Source: Nostoc carneum NIES-2107
Lineage (GTDB): Bacteria > Cyanobacteriota > Cyanobacteriia > Cyanobacteriales > Nostocaceae
DNA length: 64,000 nt
NCBI GenBank assembly: GCA_002368155.1
Contig: AP018180.1
Span: 6,752,561 to 6,816,560 of the forward strand
Reading direction: 5' to 3'
In this document: positions 1 through 8,191 of the stretch, piece after piece
Layout of the letters: every line of letters starts with the position of its first letter
Numbering within the stretch: the stretch's first letter is position 1
Notes under the pieces: model-generated
The model's database searches: none
Seen by the model: only the letters and a program-made list of their open reading frames with translations
What the model was told of the DNA's origin: nothing
Made by a program: the position numbers and the translations under genes

Positions 1-2
1 AT

Positions 3-878
3 GCGGCGATCGCACTGAAAAATAACTTTAAAGTACCTTTAATTGCAACAATTCATGCAACTGAATACGGACGCTACAACGGTCTGCATACAGACACCCA
101 ACGCTATATCAGTGGTAAAGAAAATCTGTTAGCTTTTAACGCTTGGCGAATTATCGTTTGTAGCGAATATATGCGCCGCGAAGTAGAAAGAGCATTACAC
201 AGCCCTTGGGACAAAATTGATGTCATCTTTAACGGTATTCGGCCAGAAAAGAAACAGCATCATGAAGATTTTCATGCTCCAGCTTTTCGCCGCCAATTTG
301 CTGAAGATTATGAAAAAATTGTTTATTATGTTGGGCGCATGACCTATGAAAAAGGTGTGCCTTTATTACTCAATGCTGCACCCAAGGTTCTGTGGGAAAT
401 GGGTGGTAATGTCAAATTTGTGATAGTTGGTGGTGGTAATACTGACCATCTCAAGCGTCAAGCCTGGGATTTGGGAATTTGGCATAAATGCTATTTTACT
501 GGTTTCCTTTCTGATGAATACTTAGATAAATTTCAGACTGTAGCTGACTGTGCAGTTTTCCCCAGTCTTTATGAACCCTTTGGTATAGTTGCATTAGAAA
601 GCTTTGCCTCTCGCGTTCCCGTAGTTGTATCTGACACTGGTGGTTTCCCGGAAGTAGTACAACACACTAAAACAGGCATTGTTACCTGGGTGAACAGTCC
701 CGACTCTATCGCCTGGGGTATTTTAGAAGTTTTGAAAAATCCTGGTTATCGCCAATGGCTGATAGATAATGCTTATGAGGATTTAGAGAAACGCTTTAGT
801 TGGCCAAAATTAGCCCTGCAAACCGAAGCTGTTTACAAGCGAGTGGTGCAAGAGCGATCGCGAGTAGAATGGTTTTAA
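3..878 (+). CDS. Glycosyltransferase family 4 (GT-B), 3' part
   Basis: The reading frame is open from the window edge (base 3), so this is the C-terminal ~291 residues of a gene starting outside. It should move a sugar from a nucleotide-sugar donor to an unidentified acceptor in the cytoplasm. The stretch ATIHATEYGRYNG near the start belongs to the N-terminal Rossmann half. The C-terminal half holds the GRMTYEKGV strand-loop and the E-x7-E donor-site motif in EPFGIVALE, followed by SDTGGFPEVV, all standard for GT4. An in-frame ATG at 171 lies inside the conserved fold and is not the start. The acceptor cannot be read; glycogen-synthase-like and polysaccharide GT4 enzymes look alike here. Confidence 0.88.
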   Translation, partial: AAIALKNNFKVPLIATIHATEYGRYNGLHTDTQRYISGKENLLAFNAWRIIVCSEYMRREVERALHSPWDKIDVIFNGIRPEKKQHHEDFHAPAFRRQFAEDYEKIVYYVGRMTYEKGVPLLLNAAPKVLWEMGGNVKFVIVGGGNTDHLKRQAWDLGIWHKCYFTGFLSDEYLDKFQTVADCAVFPSLYEPFGIVALESFASRVPVVVSDTGGFPEVVQHTKTGIVTWVNSPDSIAWGILEVLKNPGYRQWLIDNAYEDLEKRFSWPKLALQTEAVYKRVVQERSRVEWF

Positions 879-1027
879 ATTGCACAAGCAGCAAAAAACC
901 AAACAGAGAATAAAATATCACTCTGCATTTTTGGCATTAAAAAACAGTACAAGCCTTGTACGCTGGGAATTACACCCCTTCTGGTGAGAGAGTTAGCAAT
1001 ATTTGCAGTTTGCACCAGAAGGTTAGC

Positions 1028-2089
1028 ATGACTAAGGCCTTTCCAAATATAGCAAAGTGGTTAAAGAACCTAGGAACCATGTTGCTGAAGATGGGAACCA
1101 CCTTCATAACCCATATTACAGCAAACTTGAGACGCTATTTTCAGGACATTACTGAGGATGTCGATTCTTTATCTCCCTTACCGACCTTACCTGCTTTACC
1201 TGCCTTACCTCATCTAGCTGGGCCTGTTCTGAACCTGGGTGGAGGTGGCCCGGATGTAGAGGAGGCGATTCAATGGATGATCCATCAGGTGAGAGGTGGT
1301 ACTAACTGCGCGACCAAAGTGAATGTTGTAGTTCTCCGCACCTATGGTAATCACGATTACAATCGGCCGATTCAAGGGATGAAAGGCGTGAGGTCTGTAG
1401 AGACGCTGATTATTAGTAATCGCCATGATGCCAACAAAGGGGAGATTATTGATAAAGTCCGCAGAGCCGATGTAATTTTCGTTGCTGGTGGCGACCAATG
1501 TCAATATATTCGTAACTGGAAAAATACTAAGCTACAGGCAGCGGTTCAGTCTGTTTACGCCAGAGGTGGTGGTATTGGGGGTACTAGCGCCGGTGCAATG
1601 ATCCAAAGTGAATTTGTTTATGATGCTTGTGCTTCTTCTGAAGAAGGCATTGAAACCAGAGACGCGCTGGAAGACCCTTATCAGGATATTACCTTCAGCT
1701 ATCACTTTTTTAACTGGAGGTATTTGGCAGGAACAATTGTCGATACCCACTTTGACAGGCGCAAAAGAATGGGGCGAATTATGGCTTTTATCGCCCGTCA
1801 AATTCAGGATGGCAAAACTCAACGTGCTTTGGGTATCGCCATTAGCGAAGAGACATCAGTTGTGATTGATAAATACGGGATAGCGAAAGTCATGGGGAGA
1901 GGTGCAGCATATTTTGTCTTGGGCGATCATCCTCCAGAAATTTGCAAACCCCGTACCCCTTTAACATTCCACGACTACAAAATTTGGCGTGTCCCTCGAG
2001 GCGATACTTTCGACCTCAAAAACCTGCCCACCAAAGGTTATTATCTCCGGAGTGTCAAGCGGGGAAGGTTTAGTTCAGATCCGTATTAA
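1028..2089 (+). CDS. Cyanophycinase-like peptidase, family S51
   Basis: A predicted 353-residue serine peptidase of the cyanophycinase family, which cuts beta-Asp-Arg dipeptides from the nitrogen reserve cyanophycin. The nucleophile elbow GGTSAGA is present (Ser187), preceded by AGGDQ. Start choice: ATG at 1028 has AGAAGG five bases upstream; the frame extends back to a TTG at 956 without a ribosome site. About 70 residues precede the catalytic domain, ending in a Leu/Pro-rich linker (LPTLPALPALPHL), so it is longer than the ~270-residue CphB enzymes. It could be a related S51 exopeptidase with another substrate. It converges with the cysteine desulfurase across a repeat array. Confidence 0.82.
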   Translation: MTKAFPNIAKWLKNLGTMLLKMGTTFITHITANLRRYFQDITEDVDSLSPLPTLPALPALPHLAGPVLNLGGGGPDVEEAIQWMIHQVRGGTNCATKVNVVVLRTYGNHDYNRPIQGMKGVRSVETLIISNRHDANKGEIIDKVRRADVIFVAGGDQCQYIRNWKNTKLQAAVQSVYARGGGIGGTSAGAMIQSEFVYDACASSEEGIETRDALEDPYQDITFSYHFFNWRYLAGTIVDTHFDRRKRMGRIMAFIARQIQDGKTQRALGIAISEETSVVIDKYGIAKVMGRGAAYFVLGDHPPEICKPRTPLTFHDYKIWRVPRGDTFDLKNLPTKGYYLRSVKRGRFSSDPY

Positions 2090-2246
2090 GGGACTGGGGA
2101 CTGGGGACTGGGTAATGGGTAATGGGTAATGGGTAATGGGTAATGGGTAATGGGTAATTTGTTTTTTCCCCCTCATCTCCCTCATCCCCCTTATCTCCCA
2201 ATCCCAATCCCCAATCCCCAATCCCCAGTCCCCAGTCCCCAATCCC
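2090..2246. repeat. Heptamer repeat array between convergent genes
   Basis: Short tandem repeats fill the whole gap: GGGGACT units, then six GGGTAAT units, then a pyrimidine-rich half with CCCCAAT and CCCCAGT units. The GGGGACTGGGG left end and CCCCAGTCCCC right end are complementary, so transcripts from either side could fold into a long imperfect hairpin. No separate terminator is visible between the two convergent genes, so the array may do that job (inference). Confidence 0.85.
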
Positions 2247-3413
2247 TCACACCAAACTAGCCTGCTTGCGTAAACTCTGAATAGTAGCGATCGCGTGTTT
2301 GGCTATGATATCAATCTCCTCTGGGGTATTGAAGCGACCAATGCCAAAGCGTACTGATGCATAGGCTAGCTGTGAGGGATGTCCCAAGGCGGTGAGAACG
2401 TGGGAAGGTGCTGTACTGGCGGAGTTACAAGCAGAACCGGAAGAAACGGCCATGACTGGTTGTAATCCTAGGCTAAGCGCCGCCCCATCTACGCCATCAA
2501 CGCTGATACTTAGGTTTCCTGCTAGGCGTTGGGTGGGGTGTCCGTTGAGATGAACTCCTGGTATTTGGGAAAGCTGTTCCCAAAGTTTCAGCCTCAGTGC
2601 TGTGATGCGTTGGTTTTCTGTGGCTTGTTCTGCTAGGGCGATTTCTACAGCTTTACCAAAGCCGACGATTTGCGGTGTATATAAAGTACCCGATCGCATT
2701 CCTCGTTCATGTCCACCGCCATGTTGTTGCGGGGCTAGTTGGACTCTGGGGTTGCGTCTGCGGACATATAGCGCGCCGATACCTTTGGGCCCATATACTT
2801 TATGTGCAGTCAGTGACATCAAGTCAATTTTCTGGGCTTGCACATCCAAGGAAATTTTACCAATAGCTTGAGCAGCATCGGTGTGGAAAATAATATTGCG
2901 ATCGCGGCAGATTTCGCCAATGGCTGACAACGGCTGCAATACCCCAATTTCGTTATTTGCAGCCATCACCGACACTAAAATTGTCTCTGGACGTATAGCT
3001 TTTTCTAACTCATTTAAATCAATTAACCCATCTTTTTGGACAGGTAGCACTGTAATGTCAAAACCCAGTGTTTTTAAATAGTTACAGGGGTCGAGAACAG
3101 CTTTATGTTCTGTCGCCACAGTAATAATATGTTGTCCTTTTTGGAAATAAGCTTCTGCTATACCTTTAATGGCTAAATTATTGGCTTCTGTAGCACCACT
3201 AGTAATAACAATTTCTTCTGGTGAGGCGTTGATAGCTGCTGCTAAAATTTCTCTTGTTTGTTTAACAGCGGCTTCTGCTTCCCAACCGTAAACGTGACTG
3301 ATACTTGCTGGATTACCAAATTTTTCTGTGAAATAAGGCAGCATAGCTGCTAATACTCGTTCATCAACGGGGGTAGTAGCATGGCAATCTAGGTAGATGG
3401 GGCGATTCGACAT
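2247..3413 (-). CDS. Cysteine desulfurase, NifS/IscS type
   Basis: A 388-residue PLP enzyme that takes sulfur from cysteine for Fe-S clusters and thiocofactors. Visible: ATTPVD near the N-terminus, SGATEANN, the His of ATEHKAV (His103) stacking on PLP, HTDAAQ, the PLP lysine in TAHKVYGPKG (Lys205) and the mobile catalytic loop SSGSACNSAS with Cys329. Length and loop match group I (NifS/IscS). ATG at 3413 is preferred over an upstream TTG at 3419. It lies two bases after the stop of the nuclease-like gene, so the two are probably cotranscribed. No nif genes are near, so a housekeeping role is as likely as nitrogen fixation. Confidence 0.93.
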   Translation of the reverse strand: MSNRPIYLDCHATTPVDERVLAAMLPYFTEKFGNPASISHVYGWEAEAAVKQTREILAAAINASPEEIVITSGATEANNLAIKGIAEAYFQKGQHIITVATEHKAVLDPCNYLKTLGFDITVLPVQKDGLIDLNELEKAIRPETILVSVMAANNEIGVLQPLSAIGEICRDRNIIFHTDAAQAIGKISLDVQAQKIDLMSLTAHKVYGPKGIGALYVRRRNPRVQLAPQQHGGGHERGMRSGTLYTPQIVGFGKAVEIALAEQATENQRITALRLKLWEQLSQIPGVHLNGHPTQRLAGNLSISVDGVDGAALSLGLQPVMAVSSGSACNSASTAPSHVLTALGHPSQLAYASVRFGIGRFNTPEEIDIIAKHAIATIQSLRKQASLV

Positions 3414-3415
3414 AA

Positions 3416-4042
3416 TCAACTCAAAATTTGACTTAATTTTTTTAATATCCTGAGAACTTGATATAATTCATTTTCTCGCTTGGATAACGTAAATTTATCA
3501 GACAAAGCATACTCCGATTTATCTTGCTGGATGAGCTTGATAAACTGGAAATCTTCTCCACTAGTTACACAGCCAAAGATAGGTTTCTCTGGATAAGGAT
3601 TAGCTAGCATATAAGCGATTGCTTGAGGTATAGCTTCTAAAAGGGAAAAACTAGCTCTTTTAGATTCGATTACTAACAACCATAGTTGTTCTTGAATAAC
3701 TAAAACGTCAATCCGTCCTCTAACAATTTCGTCTTTATCCTTGATCGCAATTTCTATCGACTCTTCTGTAGCCAGTAAAAATGGTTCGCGATAAAATCCT
3801 GCTAAATCTAGTAAAGGAGATAATACCACCATTTTGACTGCATTTTCTAAAATTGGTGGACGTTTAACTAGTCTTAGAAAGTTAGTTTTAACTCTATCTA
3901 GATATTGCTTTTCTAAATCTGTGATTTCTGGCAGATAATTGTACCATTCTGGAAAAAAATCTTCGCTTTCAGACTGTCGCAAACCAAATCTTTTTTCTAA
4001 ATCAGCAAGACCGACATTTTGAGCTTGGATTACTTGAATCAT
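3416..4042 (-). CDS. PD-(D/E)XK-like small protein, paralogue A
   Basis: A 208-residue protein resembling cyanobacterial proteins annotated as restriction endonuclease subunit R-like. Residues 108-128 carry the core: RGRIDVL (Asp112), a beta strand, then VIESKR (Glu126, Lys128), a D-x13-E-x-K pattern. The upstream segment LSPLLDLAGFYREPF and Glu93/94 may complete the metal site. There is no helicase, methylase or target-recognition domain, so it is not a restriction system by itself. It is clearly paralogous to the gene at 4916-5545. It directly precedes the cysteine desulfurase. Function unknown; nuclease activity is only inferred. Confidence 0.75.
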   Translation of the reverse strand: MIQVIQAQNVGLADLEKRFGLRQSESEDFFPEWYNYLPEITDLEKQYLDRVKTNFLRLVKRPPILENAVKMVVLSPLLDLAGFYREPFLLATEESIEIAIKDKDEIVRGRIDVLVIQEQLWLLVIESKRASFSLLEAIPQAIAYMLANPYPEKPIFGCVTSGEDFQFIKLIQQDKSEYALSDKFTLSKRENELYQVLRILKKLSQILS

Positions 4043-4148
4043 GATGGATACAACAAAACTGATATTACTATTTTAAAGCTTTACAAAATGTTACAAACTT
4101 TTAATTAATCAGCGAAATTTCCTTATTCATGGAGAGTGGGTGGTAGAG

Positions 4149-4763
4149 ATGGCATACAGTGAATTTACTCTGGCTCAAGTTAGAGAAAAATTTGGCTTAA
4201 TTATAGAGGAACCAGATAATTTGTTTGCTGAAGTTGCTGGTATATACCCCAGCCAAATTTTACAAACGTTTCTGAAAGAGAACTTGAATTTAGCAACAGC
4301 AATTAATACAGAAAAAGCTCGTTCAGAGCTAATTATTACTCCTATTTTATTAGAGGTAAGAAGAAATTTTAACTTTAAAGTTGGGTTCTTTTCTGGGACA
4401 GAGTTTAACGTTGATAACGCATCTGGTCTGAATGGTTATTGTGATTATATACTTACTGCATCTGCGGAAATATATGAAATTCGCACTCCTGTAGTAACCT
4501 TGGTAGAGGCTAAGAATGAAAACATCAAAGCTGGTTTAGGGCAATGTATTGCTGAAATGGTTGCTGCTCAAATATTCAATCAGCGTCAAGGAAATAGTAT
4601 TATGACTATTTATGGAGCAATAACCACTGGTACAGATTGGAAATTTTTAAAGCTGACTGATAAAGATTTATCTATCGATAGAAGAGACTATTATATTGTC
4701 GAAATCAACCAAATATTAGGTATTTTATCGGCACCTTTTCAGATTTATTCGACTGCTATATAG
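4149..4763 (+). CDS. PD-(D/E)XK-like small protein, second family
   Basis: A 204-residue protein with the same predicted fold but little similarity to the flanking paralogues. It starts MAYSEFTLAQVREKFGL, has ARSELIITPIL (Glu60, possible first catalytic helix), GYCDYIL (Asp99), then TLVEAKNENI (Glu120, Lys122) and a GQCIAEM helix with Gln132, a good PD-(D/E)XK layout. A GTG nine bases upstream (4140) is an alternative start. It stands alone on the plus strand between two minus-strand relatives and diverges from the 3416-4042 gene across ~106 bases. Biological role unknown; such genes are often multicopy in Nostocales. Confidence 0.7.
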   Translation: MAYSEFTLAQVREKFGLIIEEPDNLFAEVAGIYPSQILQTFLKENLNLATAINTEKARSELIITPILLEVRRNFNFKVGFFSGTEFNVDNASGLNGYCDYILTASAEIYEIRTPVVTLVEAKNENIKAGLGQCIAEMVAAQIFNQRQGNSIMTIYGAITTGTDWKFLKLTDKDLSIDRRDYYIVEINQILGILSAPFQIYSTAI

Positions 4764-4836
4764 TTAAATTAAAACTTGTGCAATTTTCTTTAATATAGCA
4801 ATCCTATTTCAGTTGTGAAAAATATCGGTTTTGGCT

Positions 4837-4877
4837 GTTAACTGTTGACTGTTGACTGTCAACAGTTAACAGTCAAC
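4837..4877. repeat. Inverted heptamer array (GTTGACT/AGTCAAC)
   Basis: Three direct units of GTTGACT/GTTAACT type run into their own complement, AGTCAAC/AGTTAAC, giving an almost perfectly self-complementary ~40-base stretch. Related arrays lie at 8107-8140 and 11514-11554. It sits between the convergent ends of the 4149-4763 and 4916-5545 genes, where it could form a strong hairpin in either transcript. Confidence 0.8.
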
Positions 4878-4915
4878 AACCATGCATATAATATTTCACA
4901 AATCATTTAGGACTG

Positions 4916-5545
4916 TTATATATTTAAAACAATATATAGTTTATTTGCACTTCTATATAAGCTGAACCTATCAGATAGAGCATATACAGGATTATTTTGT
5001 CTGCTTAGTTTGATAAATTGAAAATCTTCGCCATTTAGGACGAATGCATATACAGGCTCATCACTATGCGGCGCAGCTAGCATATAAGTAAGTGCTTGCG
5101 GAATTGCTTTAGTTAAAGAAAAAGTAGACCTTTTAGATTCAATTATCAGTAACCACAACTTATTTTGAATAACTAGTACATCAATTTTACCTTTGATAAT
5201 TTCTTTATCTGATTCTGCTTTATTTGCATTACCGATAATTACATCTTCACTAATTTCTATAGTTTCTTCTGTAGCAATGGAAAAAGGCGGACGATAAAAA
5301 CCCGCTAAGTCAAGTAAGGGCGACAATACAACTAATTTTACTGCCTCCTCTAAAAGAGGAGCATTTTCCAGTAAACTGAGATAGTTAGTTTTAACTCTAT
5401 CTAAATATTGCGTTTCTAATTCTGTTATCGCAGGTGAATTGTCAAACCACTCTGTAAAAAATTGCTCATCTTCAGCTTTATGCAGAGCAAAGTTTTCTTT
5501 GAGGTAAGAGAGAGTGACATTTTGTCCCTGGATAATTTGCACCAT
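4916..5545 (-). CDS. PD-(D/E)XK-like small protein, paralogue B
   Basis: A 209-residue paralogue of the 3416-4042 product, sharing QNV near the start, LVVLSPLLDLAGFYR, IDVLVIQ and IIESKR, with motif residues Asp122, Glu136 and Lys138. It has a ~10-residue acidic insertion (around 100-118) before the catalytic strand, and a shorter C-terminus. It starts with ATG at 5545, 19 bases after the peroxiredoxin stop, so it is probably the last gene of a kinase-peroxiredoxin-nuclease transcript. Both copies have an intact motif, so neither looks like a decayed duplicate. Function unknown. Confidence 0.72.
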   Translation of the reverse strand: MVQIIQGQNVTLSYLKENFALHKAEDEQFFTEWFDNSPAITELETQYLDRVKTNYLSLLENAPLLEEAVKLVVLSPLLDLAGFYRPPFSIATEETIEISEDVIIGNANKAESDKEIIKGKIDVLVIQNKLWLLIIESKRSTFSLTKAIPQALTYMLAAPHSDEPVYAFVLNGEDFQFIKLSRQNNPVYALSDRFSLYRSANKLYIVLNI

Positions 5546-5564
5546 AGTTTATTCAGGAGATATT

Positions 5565-6059
5565 CTAAGATGAAGCGCTTGATATAGCTGTCAATTCCTG
5601 TAATTTAGTTAAAACCTGTTGAGCATGGGCTTTAACTTTCACATTTGGCCAAGTATAGGCAATTTTGCCATCAGGTGCGATGAGAAAAGTTGAGCGCACA
5701 ACACCCATATATTCCTTACCCATAAACTTCTTTAATTGCCAAATTCCATAAGCTTCGGCTAACTCATGTTCTGGGTCGCTTAACAGGGTAATTGTTAAGT
5801 TGTGTTTAGCGATAAACTTACAATGAGACTGGCTAGAATCGGGACTGACACCTAAGATTTTTGCACCCTGGGTGCTGAAGTTTTGGTTTAACTCGGTAAA
5901 ATCTTTCGCTTCTGTCGTGCAACCAGGGGTGTTATCTTTCGGGTAGAAATAAAGGATTACCCATTGACTGCTAAAATCAGCGAGACTGACAGCATTACCA
6001 TTTTGGTCAGGAATAGAGAAATTAGGCGCGGGTTGTCCAACTTGGGGAATATTGCTCAT
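5565..6059 (-). CDS. prxQ: Peroxiredoxin, PrxQ/BCP family
   Basis: A 164-residue thiol peroxidase that reduces hydrogen peroxide and alkyl hydroperoxides using thioredoxin. The peroxidatic cysteine lies in YPKDNTPGCTTEAKDF (Cys47). The usual PrxQ resolving cysteine five residues later is Lys here. A second cysteine is in QSHCKF (about Cys80), in the helix where some BCP proteins carry the alternative resolving cysteine, so an alpha3-type atypical 2-Cys mechanism is likely. ATG at 6059 is chosen over a TTG 33 bases upstream. It lies 70 bases behind the kinase gene and probably shares its transcript. Confidence 0.92.
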   Translation of the reverse strand: MSNIPQVGQPAPNFSIPDQNGNAVSLADFSSQWVILYFYPKDNTPGCTTEAKDFTELNQNFSTQGAKILGVSPDSSQSHCKFIAKHNLTITLLSDPEHELAEAYGIWQLKKFMGKEYMGVVRSTFLIAPDGKIAYTWPNVKVKAHAQQVLTKLQELTAISSASS

Positions 6060-6129
6060 ATTGGAAAATTCAAGAATTGCGATCGCTTTCAAATTTTACC
6101 GATATTTGCCACCCCTTGAAGGAAACAGT

Positions 6130-7980
6130 CTATTCGATGTTCCCGCTACGCTGCACTTTAGAACTAGTATCAATGTAAAACGCGCCGAGATTATTACCGC
6201 TTAAATCGCAGTTCTCTACTGTACCCAAACCACCGTCGTGGACATAAACGCCGCGTCCCTTATTTTGATTGATTTTACAGCGTTGAATTACAGCGTTACC
6301 ATTTGTTCTAATTTCCATTCCAGATAAATCATGACCTAAGATTTCGCAATCTTCCACAGTGGCTTGTCCATCTTCATAAACCAGAACGCCACCTTGTTTG
6401 CCATCATGAAATTTGCACCTCTGGATCATAGCGCTGCTATTGTCCTTAACTGCTATGCCAGATAGACCATGACCAAAGATATCGCAATCTTGTACTGTGC
6501 CGCGACTGTTTTTTTGAAAAAAGATTCCCGCTTGTACGCTATCGTGGATTTTGCACTGTTGGATAATGGGGTTGGCTGTTGCACCAATCACACTGACGCA
6601 AGAAAGGGAATCGGAAGTAATATCGCATTCAGCTAGGATTAATTGACCTTGAGGAATGTCTACAGCAAAGAAATTGTTATTCTTTTTTCCTGCTACACCA
6701 CGTAAAGTTAAGCCTCGGACTTCCGCTTTGTCTGTTTGCATAACAATGCAATTTGAGTTTGCACTTTCAATCACAATGTTAGATACAGGCCCGTCACCAA
6801 TAATCTTGAGTGGCTTGTCAATAATCAAACTTTCTTGGTAAAAACCTGGATTTACCAAAATCTGGGTACCAGGTTGAGCATTTTTAATTGCTTCACTAAT
6901 AGTTTTATAATCACCCAATCCATTACTAGAAACAGTCAGAGTAGTTTTGTTTTTAGTTAAAAATGTATATAAACTAACTGGGATAGCTAAACCAATGCTA
7001 CCAAAACCCAGCATTTGCACTACACGCCGTCTAGGCCATTTGGGTTGTGGTGGTAATGGCGGCGGTGGCGGTTGTAAACTTTGGTCGATTTGGTCTAATC
7101 TTTGTAAAATTTCTTGAGTATTCGCTGGTCGGTGACCGGGTAAATGGGCCATCATTTGGTCGATTAAATCTGCTAAAAGCGGCGAAATGTGAGGCGCGTA
7201 ACTCCGCCAGCCCATCTCATTGGTGTAAGAATTATAAATTGCTGGGTCAGTAGGTTGTTTACCTGTGAGTAAATAAACAAATGTGCGTCCCAAAGCAAAA
7301 AAATCTGACTGAAGTACAGCCTGACCGTTCATTTGTTCTAGTGGTGTGTAACCTGCGGAAATAATTCCTGTTACTTGACCTTGAGCCTGTGCAAAGTAGT
7401 AAGTTTGTGTAAGTTCTCTGGCTGTACCAAAATCAATTAATGCTAATTCCCCGGAACTCGCCCGGAGCATAATATTAGGTGGCTTAATATCTCGATGGAA
7501 AAAGTTCTGTTTGTGTACGCAATCGAGAATCGTCACTAATTCCCGTAACCATTGCAGTGCTAAATGCTGATCAATCGGTCGCATCCCCCGATTTTCCATA
7601 TATTTCTGCAAATCCATCCCCACAATTTTTTCCATGACAAAACAATGGCTGGGGTTTTGGCTGTTTCTGGGAAAATAAACAAAGTAAGCATCGCGCTCAA
7701 CTTTGGGAATACCAGGGTAATCAAGTTTACTTAAAACTTCTGCTTCTTGCTGAAATAGTTCTATAGCTTTTTGATGATTGTTGGTGAGAACTTTAATCAC
7801 TTTGGACGTGTTAGTGCGGACTTCTATCGCCTCAAAAGTGACTGCAAAGCCGCCACCGCCTAACTGACGCATGACACGATAACGGCCTTGTAGCAGTAGT
7901 TCTGAGCCGCAACTAATACAAAATAGTTCATCATTACTATTCTGTGGGTTTGTGCATTGAGGATTGATGCAGAAGCTCAT
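6130..7980 (-). CDS. Ser/Thr protein kinase with zinc ribbon and beta-helix
   Basis: A 616-residue modular kinase. Residues 1-25 form a zinc ribbon (Cys4, Cys9, Cys21, Cys24). The kinase domain (about 33-290) has the GGGGFAVTFE P-loop, Lys63 in VIKVL, HRDIKPPN (Asp164), DFGTARE (Asp183) and an SAGYTPLEQ activation segment. A Pro-rich linker (303-316) leads to one membrane segment (about 322-341). The remaining ~270 residues are right-handed beta-helix repeats of NosD/pectate-lyase type (I..C.I.......G). The repeats should face the periplasm and could sense a glycan or protein, with signalling inside (inference). It heads a likely operon with prxQ. Confidence 0.9.
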   Translation of the reverse strand: MSFCINPQCTNPQNSNDELFCISCGSELLLQGRYRVMRQLGGGGFAVTFEAIEVRTNTSKVIKVLTNNHQKAIELFQQEAEVLSKLDYPGIPKVERDAYFVYFPRNSQNPSHCFVMEKIVGMDLQKYMENRGMRPIDQHLALQWLRELVTILDCVHKQNFFHRDIKPPNIMLRASSGELALIDFGTARELTQTYYFAQAQGQVTGIISAGYTPLEQMNGQAVLQSDFFALGRTFVYLLTGKQPTDPAIYNSYTNEMGWRSYAPHISPLLADLIDQMMAHLPGHRPANTQEILQRLDQIDQSLQPPPPPLPPQPKWPRRRVVQMLGFGSIGLAIPVSLYTFLTKNKTTLTVSSNGLGDYKTISEAIKNAQPGTQILVNPGFYQESLIIDKPLKIIGDGPVSNIVIESANSNCIVMQTDKAEVRGLTLRGVAGKKNNNFFAVDIPQGQLILAECDITSDSLSCVSVIGATANPIIQQCKIHDSVQAGIFFQKNSRGTVQDCDIFGHGLSGIAVKDNSSAMIQRCKFHDGKQGGVLVYEDGQATVEDCEILGHDLSGMEIRTNGNAVIQRCKINQNKGRGVYVHDGGLGTVENCDLSGNNLGAFYIDTSSKVQRSGNIE

Positions 7981-8106
7981 TGCGTCAGCAGGTTACAGTT
8001 TTATCTGCTAGTTTACCTTTATCACCTGGATTTTTCGGTAAAGAGTTTTTAGCGATCGCAATCTTGTCGGTTAAGAGGAAAAGGGGAATAAGCTATTGTG
8101 TGGGAT

Positions 8107-8140
8107 GTTGACCGTTAACTGTTGACAGTCAACAGTCAAC
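8107..8140. repeat. Inverted heptamer array (GTTGACT family)
   Basis: Units GTTGACC/GTTAACT/GTTGACA meet AGTCAAC units in opposite orientation, giving a self-complementary stretch of the same family as 4837-4877. It lies between the lipoxygenase stop (8192) and the kinase start (7980), both minus strand, and may terminate the lipoxygenase transcript. Confidence 0.75.
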
Positions 8141-8191
8141 AGCCCTTATTAGTAGTTATACAATTTAGACGCGTATTAGCTTACAAATCAT

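Noticed and set aside
2247-3413. nif gene cluster member
   Set aside because: The desulfurase has no nif neighbours; group I desulfurases are also housekeeping.
3416-5545. Restriction-modification system
   Set aside because: Only small nuclease-like proteins are present; no methyltransferase, specificity or helicase subunit.
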